From NCBI GenBank assembly GCA_038123715.1, contig JAYPAN010000002.1, positions 62,001 to 126,000 of the forward strand: a stretch of DNA of 64,000 nt, read 5' to 3'. Numbering within the stretch: the stretch's first letter is position 1; the number at the start of each line of letters is the position of its first letter. The translations under genes were made by a program, and so were the position numbers. The stretch is from JAYPAN01 sp038123715 (GTDB lineage: Bacteria; Pseudomonadota; Alphaproteobacteria; RS24). This document shows positions 44,821 through 52,842 of this stretch, piece after piece. Under the pieces are notes generated by a model. The model did no database searches. It saw only the letters and a program-made list of their open reading frames with translations, and was not told the DNA's origin.

Positions 44821-44866
44821 TGTGACTGACTAGCATGAAGCGCCCCCGCCGTGCTAGCCTGATAAA

Positions 44867-45337
44867 ATGGGAAGCACCACAGAAAACAAAGATTATATGG
44901 GCATGGCGCTGGCCGAGGCCGAGGCGGCGGCGCGCGCCGGTGAAGTGCCGGTTGGCGCGGTGATTGTCGGCCCGACCGGTGCGGTGCTAGCGCGCGCCCA
45001 TAACCGGATGCGCGGCCACCATGACCCAACCGCCCATGCCGAAATCACCGCTATTCGGGCGGCCTGCGCGGCGCTTGGCAATGAACGCCTGACCGGTTGC
45101 GATTTATATGTCACGCTGGAGCCGTGCCCAATGTGTGCTGGCGCGATTGCCGAAGCACGCCTCGCGCGGCTCTATTATGGCGCGGCAGATATGAAAGGCG
45201 GGGCGGTGGATAATGGCATCGCCCTGTTCGCCCAAGCCTCCTGCCATCACCGACCCGAAATATATGGCGGCTTGCGTGAAACCGATTGCGCCGCCCTGCT
45301 GAGAGATTTTTTCGCCCTGCGGCGAAATGTAACCTGA
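44867..45337 (+). CDS. tadA: tRNA-specific adenosine deaminase
   Basis: TadA converts wobble adenosine 34 of tRNA-Arg(ACG) to inosine. The 156-residue zinc deaminase has the catalytic HAEITAI (His ligand, Glu proton donor) and the PCPMCAGAI cysteine ligands, typical of the family, plus GEVPVGAVIV. The ATG at 44867 was chosen because it follows a GATAAA run; an ATG 11 codons later would also leave the domain intact. It is divergent from rluB. Confidence 0.95.
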   Translation: MGSTTENKDYMGMALAEAEAAARAGEVPVGAVIVGPTGAVLARAHNRMRGHHDPTAHAEITAIRAACAALGNERLTGCDLYVTLEPCPMCAGAIAEARLARLYYGAADMKGGAVDNGIALFAQASCHHRPEIYGGLRETDCAALLRDFFALRRNVT

Positions 45338-45410
45338 TGCCCGCTTTTTTTCTGGTAAGCTTTGCACCAGACTGCTTAAATCACCACACTACTTGGAGAG
45401 GGAGAGACCG

Positions 45411-46673
45411 ATGATTTTTGAACATAATGAACGCACCAAGGAGCTGATTGCCCGGGTTGAGGCATTTATGGATGCCCATATTTACCCCAATGAAGCCACC
45501 TATGCACAACAAATGGAAGATTTCGGCGAAAATCGCTGGCAGGTTCCCGCCATTCTTGAGGAGCTGAAAGAAAAGGCCAAGGCAGAAGGCTTGTGGAATC
45601 TGTTCCTGCCTGAAAGCGATCGCGGCTATGGCCTGTCCAATGTGGAATATGCGCCCTTATGCGAAATTATGGGTCGGGTCGGTTTTGCCTCGGAAGTGTT
45701 TAACTGCTCGGCGCCCGATACCGGCAATATGGAAGTGCTGGAACGCTATGGCAATGACCGCCACAAGGAAGAATATATGAAGCCCTTGCTGGACGGTAAA
45801 ATCCGTTCGGCCTTTTTGATGACCGAACCGGCTGTTGCCTCCTCGGATGCGACCAATATCGAAACCCGTATTGAGCGCGATGGTGATGAATATGTCATTA
45901 ACGGGCGCAAATGGTGGTCATCCGGTGTTGGCGACCCGCGCTGCTCGATTGCCATTGTGATGGGTAAAACCAATCCCGACGCGCCGCGCCACCAGCAGCA
46001 ATCACAAATCTTGATGCCGCTTGACGCGCCGGGCGTGAAAGTCGAGCGCATGTTGCCGGTCTTTGGCTATGATGATGCCCCGCATGGTCATGCTGAAGTA
46101 TTGCTTGAAAATGTCCGCGTGCCGGCTGAAAACCTGCTGCTCGGCGAAGGCCGTGGCTTTGAGATTGCTCAAGGGCGGCTTGGCCCGGGGCGGATTCACC
46201 ATTGCATGCGGACGATTGGCGTTGCCGAGCGCGCGCTTGAAAAAATGTGCACCAGGCTGATGAGCCGCACCGCCTTTGGCAAAGTCGTTGCCGACCAGAG
46301 CATTTGGGAACAGCGCATTGCCGAAGCGCGCACCAATATCGAAATGACCCGCCTTTTGACCATGAAAGCCGCCTATATGATGGATACGGTCGGCAATAAG
46401 GTGGCGAAAAGCGAGATTGCCCAAATTAAAGTGGCTGGCCCGCGCATTGCCCTGCAAGTCATTGATGATGCCATTCAGGCGCATGGCGGCGGCGGTGTGA
46501 CCAAGGATTTCGGTCTGGCGCGCATGTATGCCAGCATCCGCACGCTGCGGATTGCCGACGGGCCGGATGAAGTGCATAACCGCACCATTGCCCGTCTGGA
46601 AATGAAAAAATATGCCGATTTGAGCCAATCCGGTGAAGCGGAAATGAAAACGCTGGACGTGCCGCGCAGCTAA
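45411..46673 (+). CDS. Acyl-CoA dehydrogenase family protein
   Basis: A 420-residue FAD enzyme that oxidises acyl-CoA to the 2-enoyl form. The FAD-binding core shows AFLMTEPAVASSDATNIETRI, NGRKWWSSGVGDPRCSIAIVMGKT, and the C-terminal HGGGGVTKDFGLARMYASIRTLRIADGPDEVHNRTIARLE. It most resembles ACAD10/11-type or long-chain enzymes, and the partner kinase-like domain is the separate gene at 42.2-43.3 kb. The ATG at 45411 has GGAGAGGGAGAG upstream; the TTG six codons earlier is less likely. A strong intrinsic terminator follows. Confidence 0.9.
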   Translation: MIFEHNERTKELIARVEAFMDAHIYPNEATYAQQMEDFGENRWQVPAILEELKEKAKAEGLWNLFLPESDRGYGLSNVEYAPLCEIMGRVGFASEVFNCSAPDTGNMEVLERYGNDRHKEEYMKPLLDGKIRSAFLMTEPAVASSDATNIETRIERDGDEYVINGRKWWSSGVGDPRCSIAIVMGKTNPDAPRHQQQSQILMPLDAPGVKVERMLPVFGYDDAPHGHAEVLLENVRVPAENLLLGEGRGFEIAQGRLGPGRIHHCMRTIGVAERALEKMCTRLMSRTAFGKVVADQSIWEQRIAEARTNIEMTRLLTMKAAYMMDTVGNKVAKSEIAQIKVAGPRIALQVIDDAIQAHGGGGVTKDFGLARMYASIRTLRIADGPDEVHNRTIARLEMKKYADLSQSGEAEMKTLDVPRS

Positions 46674-46696
46674 TTGGCGTGCATTGTTGAAATCAA

Positions 46697-46728
46697 CCCC
46701 GCCCGTCACGCGATGGGCGGGGTTTTTT
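46697..46728 (+). terminator. Intrinsic terminator after the acyl-CoA dehydrogenase gene
   Basis: CCCCGCCC / GGGCGGGG form a perfect 8 bp stem with a ten-base loop, followed by six T on the plus strand. It ends the acyl-CoA dehydrogenase transcript. Its T-run overlaps the stop codon of the convergent mutL gene. Confidence 0.9.
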
Positions 46729-48631
46729 AACGCCGCCCGAACAGGCGTTCAATATCGGTCAGCTTCAATTCCACATAGGTTGGGCGGCCATGATTGCATT
46801 GGCCGGAATGCGGCGTCGCCTCCATATCGCGCAAGAGCGCATTCATTTCCTCAACACTCAAACGGCGACCGGCGCGCACGGAAGTATGGCAGGCCAAAGT
46901 GCCGCAAATCTCTTCCAGCCTTTCTTTCAGCGCCAGCCCTTCGCCAAGCTCCGCCATTTCTTCGGCCATATCGCGCACCAATTGGCTATAATCAGCGCCA
47001 TACAGCATGGCTGGCACTTCGCGCAGCAACAGGCTGGCCTGTCCCGCCGCACCGGGGCCGAAACGCTCCAGCACAAAGCCCATTTCCGCTAATTCCTCGG
47101 CGCGGGTCAGCAGACGGTCCGCCGCTTCCTGCGCCAATTCTACCACTTCGGGAACCAGCAAAATCTGCCGCGCTATGCCGCGTGCGGCGATTTGCGTTTT
47201 CATGCGCTCATAAACCAGCCTTTCATGCGCCGCGTGCTGGTCAACAATGACGAACCCGTCGGCTGTTTGCGCCAGAATATAGGTTTCATGCAATTGCGCC
47301 CGCGCCAGCCCCAGCGGCGGCAAATCAGCAGGCATATCGGGCGATAAGGCGGTCGCACCGCCGGTCATACCGGCACTCATCCAATCGGCGGCAGCGGCGG
47401 CGGCGGCCATCATACTGGCTGCCGGCTCTGCCATGCCCTCTTGCGACATGCCTTCTTGCGACATGGGATACGCCGATTGCGCGTGGGGCGCCTGAAAAGC
47501 TTGTGCCGCCTGATAGAGATGCCCCTGCCCGCTGCCGGTATAATGCGGCGCATTGCCGGGGCGAAAAGCGGCCAGCGTGCTTTCGGCCACTGTCGTTGCC
47601 GCCCTGTGTCCGGCCGCGCCAAGCGCGGCGCGCAAAGCCCCGACAATCATGCCGCGTATTTGACCGGCATCGCGAAACCGCACTTCGGTTTTTGCCGGAT
47701 GCACATTCACATCAAGCTGGGCGGGCGGCATATCAACAAACAGCGCCAATGCCGGATGCCGATTACCGGCGAGAAAATCCTGATAAGCACCGCGCACCGC
47801 GCCATTGAGCAGACGGTCTTTAACCGGACGGCCATTGACCACCAGATATTGTTTTTGCGCTGTTGCGTGATTGAAAGTCGGCAATCCGGCAAAACCGTAA
47901 AGCCGCACCCCGTCGCGCTCAGCCGCCACGGCGACCGCATTATCGCCAAAATCGCGCCCCATAATGGCCGACAGCCGCGCCAATTGGGCGTCTGTTCCGG
48001 CATTGGGCAATGCCTGTTCGGCGGCATAGGCAAAGCTGCGCCGCCCATCGGAGGTCAGGGAAAAGCCGATTTCGGGATGCGCCATTGCCAATCGTTTCAG
48101 CACATCGCTCACCGCGGCGGTTTCGGCGCGGTCGGATTTCAGAAATTTCAGCCGCGCCGGTGTCGCATAAAATAAATCGCGGACGCTGACCCGCGTGCCG
48201 GGCGACCCTGCTGCCGGGGCGGGGGGCGTCACGCGCCCGCCTTCAACCTTGATTTCCATAGCCGAGCGCGCTTCAACCGGCCGCGAGACAATCGACAGGC
48301 GCGCCACTGCCCCGATTGACGGCAAAGCCTCGCCGCGAAAGCCCAGCGTGGTGATTTGGAACATGCGCTGGCCGCCATCGCCTTCCGGCAATTTCGACGT
48401 GGCATGGCGTTCAACCGCCAATTGCAAATCAGCCTCATCCATGCCGCAGCCATTATCTTCAACCAGAATCAGGCTTTTGCCGCCATTGCCAAGGCTGACA
48501 TCAATCCGCCGCGCCCCGGCATCAATGGCATTTTCCACCAATTCCTTGACCGCACTGGCCGGACGCTCGACCACCTCACCGGCGGCGATACGGTTGATTG
48601 TGGCTTCTGTAAGGCGGCGTATCCGGCTCAT
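46727..48631 (-). CDS. mutL: DNA mismatch repair protein MutL
   Basis: MutL couples MutS mismatch recognition to strand incision. The 634-residue protein has the GHKL ATPase motifs ENAIDAGA, DNGCGMD and GFRGEALPSIG, a linker with a MSQEG duplication and an alanine run, and a C-terminal domain with VDQHAAHERLVYE, which fits the DQHA(X)2E(X)4E endonuclease motif, plus CNHGRP at the end. It is therefore probably a nicking MutL that does not need MutH. It lies 11 bases after pgi on the minus strand. Confidence 0.96.
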   Translation of the reverse strand: MSRIRRLTEATINRIAAGEVVERPASAVKELVENAIDAGARRIDVSLGNGGKSLILVEDNGCGMDEADLQLAVERHATSKLPEGDGGQRMFQITTLGFRGEALPSIGAVARLSIVSRPVEARSAMEIKVEGGRVTPPAPAAGSPGTRVSVRDLFYATPARLKFLKSDRAETAAVSDVLKRLAMAHPEIGFSLTSDGRRSFAYAAEQALPNAGTDAQLARLSAIMGRDFGDNAVAVAAERDGVRLYGFAGLPTFNHATAQKQYLVVNGRPVKDRLLNGAVRGAYQDFLAGNRHPALALFVDMPPAQLDVNVHPAKTEVRFRDAGQIRGMIVGALRAALGAAGHRAATTVAESTLAAFRPGNAPHYTGSGQGHLYQAAQAFQAPHAQSAYPMSQEGMSQEGMAEPAASMMAAAAAAADWMSAGMTGGATALSPDMPADLPPLGLARAQLHETYILAQTADGFVIVDQHAAHERLVYERMKTQIAARGIARQILLVPEVVELAQEAADRLLTRAEELAEMGFVLERFGPGAAGQASLLLREVPAMLYGADYSQLVRDMAEEMAELGEGLALKERLEEICGTLACHTSVRAGRRLSVEEMNALLRDMEATPHSGQCNHGRPTYVELKLTDIERLFGRR

Positions 48632-48642
48632 GGTTTTCCGCG

Positions 48643-49902
48643 TCAGGCCGTCTCCGGCATGTCCTGCATATATTGTTTGGCGCGTATTTTGGCATCTTCC
48701 ACCGCTGGCTGGTCAAAAGCGTCAATGTCCAGTAAATGCGCGGTGAAAATCGTCTCCAACATAAAATGCATCAATAAAGCGCCAATGGTTTCATCATTTA
48801 TGGCGTTAAGTTCAATATGGCGTATGGGGCGTCCACGCGCAACCAGCGCATCGCGCGTGCCAAGCACTTCTGCTTCCACCAGATTGCCCATGGGCTGACC
48901 GGCCAGCATAGCCAGCCCGGCATCAGCGCCAAAACCTGCGGGCGGCACACAACCGCGCCCGCGCGTATCATGCGAAACCAAAGTGTATAATTTGTCATCC
49001 GGCCCGTCGAGATAGAGCTGCAATTGGCTGTGCTGGTCAACCGGCCCCAGCGCATTAACCGGCAGCGAGCCTTTGCCCTGTTTGCCGAGGCTTTCCGCCC
49101 AGAGCTGGCGATACCAGAAAGTCAGCCTTTCCAGCCTGTCAGCATAGGGCAACATGACCGAAATCATCCGCCCGGCCTGCATATGCGCCATATTCAGCGC
49201 CGCCCCCTGCACGGCAGGGCAGGCGCGCATGTCGCCGGTCATCAGCCCATCTATCACGCCTTGCGCGCCATCGCGTATGGCTTGCGGGTCACCACCCGCC
49301 CAAATCGCCGGTAACAGGCCGACATTGGTCAGCACGGCAAACCGCCCGCCAATGGCATCTTCATGCGGCAAAATCGGTAGCCCATAATGGTCAGCCAGAC
49401 GCCGCAAGGCATTGTCAGCCGCACCGGCAATCGCGCCAATATGCTTGGCCGGGTCAAGCCCTTGCGCGGCCAGTGCCGACAGCGCCCCGCCCAATTGCAT
49501 CATGGTTTCCGCCGTGCCGCCGGATTTGGAGACGACCAGAAAGCGTGTTGTTTGAAGCGGCGTATCGAGCAGCCGGTCATAGCTGTCGGCGTCCAGATTG
49601 TCGCAAAATACCAGCTCCGGCGTGGCATGAAAGCCCGGCGTCAGCGCGCCATGCACTTGCGCCAGCACTTGCGCGCCAAGGCTGGAGCCGCCGGTCGCCA
49701 ATATCAATATCCGCGTCGCGCCCTCACCCATACGCGCCGCCAAAGCCCGCATATCATCCATGTCGGCGCGCATGGCAGGCATAGCCAAATGCGGCAAGGG
49801 CGCTTGCCTTTGCTGGGTCACAAAAGCGTCAAGCACCCCCAAAGCAGCGTCATAATGCGGGGTGATATCGGCTGTGAGAGCCGTGTCGATAATATGGTGC
49901 AT
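48643..49902 (-). CDS. pgi: Glucose-6-phosphate isomerase
   Basis: Interconverts glucose-6-phosphate and fructose-6-phosphate. The 419-residue protein is shorter than the 550-residue E. coli enzyme but carries the SIS-fold landmarks ILATGGSSLGAQVL and VVSKSGGTAETM, EDAIGGRFAVLTNVGLLPA and the C-terminal FDQPAVEDAKIRAKQYM, with the substrate Gln and catalytic Lys region. The ATG at 49902 has GAGAGG nine bases upstream; the longer frame with 60 extra residues lacks homology. It is the first gene of the pgi-mutL pair. Confidence 0.93.
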   Translation of the reverse strand: MHHIIDTALTADITPHYDAALGVLDAFVTQQRQAPLPHLAMPAMRADMDDMRALAARMGEGATRILILATGGSSLGAQVLAQVHGALTPGFHATPELVFCDNLDADSYDRLLDTPLQTTRFLVVSKSGGTAETMMQLGGALSALAAQGLDPAKHIGAIAGAADNALRRLADHYGLPILPHEDAIGGRFAVLTNVGLLPAIWAGGDPQAIRDGAQGVIDGLMTGDMRACPAVQGAALNMAHMQAGRMISVMLPYADRLERLTFWYRQLWAESLGKQGKGSLPVNALGPVDQHSQLQLYLDGPDDKLYTLVSHDTRGRGCVPPAGFGADAGLAMLAGQPMGNLVEAEVLGTRDALVARGRPIRHIELNAINDETIGALLMHFMLETIFTAHLLDIDAFDQPAVEDAKIRAKQYMQDMPETA

Positions 49903-50064
49903 GAAAACCTCTCGAAAAACCGGCGAATCGCGGCGCGTTAGCGTCAGCTTACAAAACCCCGGCGTGGCCTGCCAAGCGCGCAAAGCCTGAAAAGCCAAGA
50001 AGCCAGTGGGCAATTCCCGTCTTGTTGGGCTTGAACTTGGCGGCGCGATGCGTAGAGTGTCGCC
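49903..50064. other. Intergenic region between pgi and the PPIase gene
   Basis: About 160 bases with no gene I can support. It must hold the divergent promoters of pgi-mutL and the PPIase-HupE operon. I found no clear -35/-10 pair or repeat. Confidence 0.4.
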
Positions 50065-51027
50065 ATGAGATTTGTTAAGCATTTGCTGGCGCCGACCGCC
50101 AAAGCGACGGACAGTATTGCCTCCGACAAAAGCGGCACTGAAGACGCGATTGCCGCCCGCCTGTTATTGCTTGGCGCGCTGGCCGGATTGCTGATTGCCG
50201 CTTTGTCGGCGCTGCCCGCGCAACGCCGCGATATTGACAAAAGCGGGGCGATTGCCAAAATCAATGACCGCCATATTGACCGCGCCAGCTTCGCCACTGC
50301 CTATCAAGCGCTGCTGGCGGATAAATCCAAAGCCCCGTCCGAGGCTGATCGCAGGCTGGTGCTTGACCGGCTGATTGAGGAAGAATTGCTGGTGCAGCGC
50401 GGCATGGAAATCGGCCTGCTGGATGGCGACGCCGCCGTTCGCAAGGCGATTGCCAATGCGGTGATAGAATTTGTCATGACGCAAGGCGGTCAGGCGCAAT
50501 TTTCCGAGGATATGCTGCGTAGCTATTACGCCGCCAATAAGCATTTATTCACGCCGGCCGACCGCTTGCAGGTGGAACGGATTTTTGTCCGTCGGGTGGA
50601 TGCCAATGGCACGCCCATTGGCAATGATGAAAGCCTGACGCGCCGCCTTGATGCGGTGCGCGCCGCCTTGCTGCAAGGCGAGGCTTTTGGCAATGTCAGA
50701 AACCGGCTCGGCGATGCATTGCTGCCGGATTTGCCGCGTACCATGCTGCCAAGGCTGAAAATGTATGATTATCTGGGGCCTGATTTGACCGAAAAAGCTG
50801 GTCGCCTGCCCGAAGGCGGCATTTCCGATGCAATTGCCGCCGGCGAGGGCTGGCATTTTCTTCATATTGTGCGTAAACAGGCCAGCGCGCCGCCGGCATT
50901 TGAGGATATTCGCCCGCAAATTGTCGATGCGCTGCGCCGGTCGAGCGACGATGCCGCCTTACGCAATTATCTGGTCTGGCTGAAATCGCGGGCCGATATT
51001 GTGCTGGCCGATGATGCGCCGCAATGA
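50065..51027 (+). CDS. Membrane-anchored peptidylprolyl isomerase, parvulin type
   Basis: A 320-residue protein with one N-terminal helix (about residues 30-50) and a periplasmic part resembling PpiC/SurA-type foldases: an N-terminal chaperone-like helical segment with INDRHIDRASF and EELLVQRGMEIG, then the parvulin-like region about residues 160-275 (VERIFVRR, FLHIVRKQ). The catalytic core is degenerate, so isomerase activity is uncertain. Its stop overlaps the hupE start, and this pair (PPIase then HupE/UreJ) is found together in other bacteria, suggesting the foldase serves the membrane partner. Confidence 0.82.
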   Translation: MRFVKHLLAPTAKATDSIASDKSGTEDAIAARLLLLGALAGLLIAALSALPAQRRDIDKSGAIAKINDRHIDRASFATAYQALLADKSKAPSEADRRLVLDRLIEEELLVQRGMEIGLLDGDAAVRKAIANAVIEFVMTQGGQAQFSEDMLRSYYAANKHLFTPADRLQVERIFVRRVDANGTPIGNDESLTRRLDAVRAALLQGEAFGNVRNRLGDALLPDLPRTMLPRLKMYDYLGPDLTEKAGRLPEGGISDAIAAGEGWHFLHIVRKQASAPPAFEDIRPQIVDALRRSSDDAALRNYLVWLKSRADIVLADDAPQ

Positions 51028-52274
51028 TGGCGCGCCCTGCTCTCTCTTTCTGGCAGTATTGCGCCGCTTTGCCGGTCATTATGGCGATTCTTATTGTCGG
51101 CACGGGCAATGCGGCGGCGCATAATAAAAGCCTCAGCTTTTCCCAATGGCATTGGTCGGGGCAGGCGGTGAAATTGGTTTTCACCGTGCCGCAACGCGAT
51201 GTCACCTTGCTGCCTATGGTCGGGCGCGGCGCTTCCTTAAGCGATGCGCTGGCCGTGCATTTGAACCGCGCCATTGAGCTGAGCCAGCTCGATTCAAAAT
51301 GCAGGCTCACCGCGCAATATCGCCGTGTCGCCGCGCGTGAGGGCTATTTGCGCCTTGAAGCGCAATTCACCTGCTATTCCGCCGAGGCGCCGATTAAAGT
51401 GACGCAAAATGCGTTTTTCAATCTGGCTACCAGCCATGTGCATTTTGCCCGTTTCCGCCTTGATGACGAAAAAACCGGTGGCGCGGAAGTGCTGTTCACC
51501 ACCGGCCAGCGTGTCTATGAATTGACGCGCAGCGCGGAGGGCGCACGCGCACGCGGTTATACCGGCAATGTGCTGGCCAGCTATGTCTGGCTTGGCATGG
51601 GGCATATTCTGGTCGGCATTGACCATTTGGCGTTTCTGCTATGCCTTTTGATACTTGCCCGTTCGACGCGGCAGGCGGTGTTTCTGGTGACCGGTTTCAC
51701 GGCAGGCCACAGTCTGACGCTGATGCTGGCCGCTTTGGGGCTGGCAAATCCGGATGCGGTTTTCGTCGAATCCATGATTGGCCTGTCCATTGCGATTATG
51801 GCCGCCGAGCCGGTTTTGGCGCGCCGTGGTCTTTTGCCCGCATTGGGTTTGCTGGCCGTGCCATTGCTGTTTTTCATGGCCTTGCCGACCATTATCGGCG
51901 CGGGTCGCATTCCGCCCGGCGGTTGGGCCGGTTTGATGCTGTTTATCATGTGCTATGGCCTGATTGTGAAAACCCCGCAGGACAGCCTGCGGCTTGCGCC
52001 AGTTCTGACATTTGCTTTTGGCCTGTTTCACGGCTTTGGCTTTGCCGGTCAATTAAGCGATATCGGCCTGCCGGTCGGGCAGAAGCTGGTCGCCTTGTTC
52101 GGCTTTAATTTGGGCGTTGAGCTGGGTCAATTATTGGTGCTGGTGCCGGCCTTGCTGTTTGGCCGTTATGTGATTGCCGAATTGCCCAGGCTGAAAATTG
52201 CCTGGTCAGATATTGGCGCGGCGCTGCTGACCGGCTTTGGCATGTTTTTATTCGCCCAGCGCGCCTTTTTCTAG
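51024..52274 (+). CDS. HupE/UreJ family membrane protein with N-terminal periplasmic domain
   Basis: A 416-residue protein with a signal peptide (about residues 1-32), a 140-residue periplasmic domain, and a C-terminal seven-helix HupE/UreJ_2 module carrying GHILVGIDHLAFLLCL, LVTGFTAGHSLTLML, FGLFHGFGFAG and FNLGVELGQL. Classical HupE/UreJ proteins carry nickel or cobalt and lack the extra domain; here the histidines in the HILVGIDH and FHGF loops could bind a metal. It is translationally coupled to the PPIase gene. The transported ion is not known. Confidence 0.88.
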   Translation: MMARPALSFWQYCAALPVIMAILIVGTGNAAAHNKSLSFSQWHWSGQAVKLVFTVPQRDVTLLPMVGRGASLSDALAVHLNRAIELSQLDSKCRLTAQYRRVAAREGYLRLEAQFTCYSAEAPIKVTQNAFFNLATSHVHFARFRLDDEKTGGAEVLFTTGQRVYELTRSAEGARARGYTGNVLASYVWLGMGHILVGIDHLAFLLCLLILARSTRQAVFLVTGFTAGHSLTLMLAALGLANPDAVFVESMIGLSIAIMAAEPVLARRGLLPALGLLAVPLLFFMALPTIIGAGRIPPGGWAGLMLFIMCYGLIVKTPQDSLRLAPVLTFAFGLFHGFGFAGQLSDIGLPVGQKLVALFGFNLGVELGQLLVLVPALLFGRYVIAELPRLKIAWSDIGAALLTGFGMFLFAQRAFF

Positions 52275-52281
52275 ATGCAGC

Positions 52282-52767
52282 TTACAAGCTCAACGGGTGG
52301 TCGGCGATAAGAATACCGTCTTCATCGGCGTAAAGGCAGTCGCCGGGATAAATCTTGACCCCGCCAATCTGCACCGGCACATCATAAGTGCCAAGGTCGC
52401 GCTTATGGCTTTTTTTCGGGTGCGCTGCCAGCGCCTTAATCCCGACATTGGCAGCCTGCAATTCGGCGCGGTCGCGCACGCAGCCATTTATCACAATACC
52501 AGCCCAGCCATTCTCGGCGGCCAATGCCGCCAGATTGCCGCCAAACAGGGCGCAATTCATTGACCCGCCGCCATCAACCACCAGCACGCGCCCTTCCCCG
52601 GCTGTCTCAACGGCGGCGCGAATTTTGGTGTTGTCCTCAAAAGTCACCAGCGTTGTAACCGGGCCGGAAAACCGCACCCGCCCACCAAAATCGGAGAATA
52701 TGGGTGCAAGATGGCGCAAATTGCCATTGGCGGCATCAGACAGGTCAGTGGTCGCATAATCGGTCAT
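52282..52767 (-). CDS. RraA family protein
   Basis: A 161-residue protein of the RraA/HMG-aldolase family. Visible signatures are TLVTFEDNTKIRAAVETAGEGRVLVVDGGGSMNCALFGGNLAALA and GIVINGCVRDRAEL with the metal/substrate Asp and Arg. Members regulate RNase E in E. coli or act as 4-hydroxy-4-methyl-2-oxoglutarate or oxaloacetate lyases; the sequence alone does not separate these. It converges on hupE and lies downstream of the aceA terminator, so it has its own transcript or uses readthrough. Confidence 0.88.
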   Translation of the reverse strand: MTDYATTDLSDAANGNLRHLAPIFSDFGGRVRFSGPVTTLVTFEDNTKIRAAVETAGEGRVLVVDGGGSMNCALFGGNLAALAAENGWAGIVINGCVRDRAELQAANVGIKALAAHPKKSHKRDLGTYDVPVQIGGVKIYPGDCLYADEDGILIADHPLSL

Positions 52768-52784
52768 GCAGGTCTCGCTTAATC

Positions 52785-52823
52785 AAAAAAATAGGCCCGC
52801 GAGAGAGGGGTTTCCCGCGGGCC
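52785..52823 (-). terminator. Intrinsic terminator after aceA
   Basis: On the minus strand a GGCCCGCG / CGCGGGCC stem (52794-52801 and 52816-52823) with a 14-base loop is followed by TATTTTTTTG. It lies 20 bases beyond the isocitrate lyase stop codon and separates aceA from rraA. Confidence 0.88.
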
Positions 52824-52842
52824 TTGTCAATACGACAGCCAA

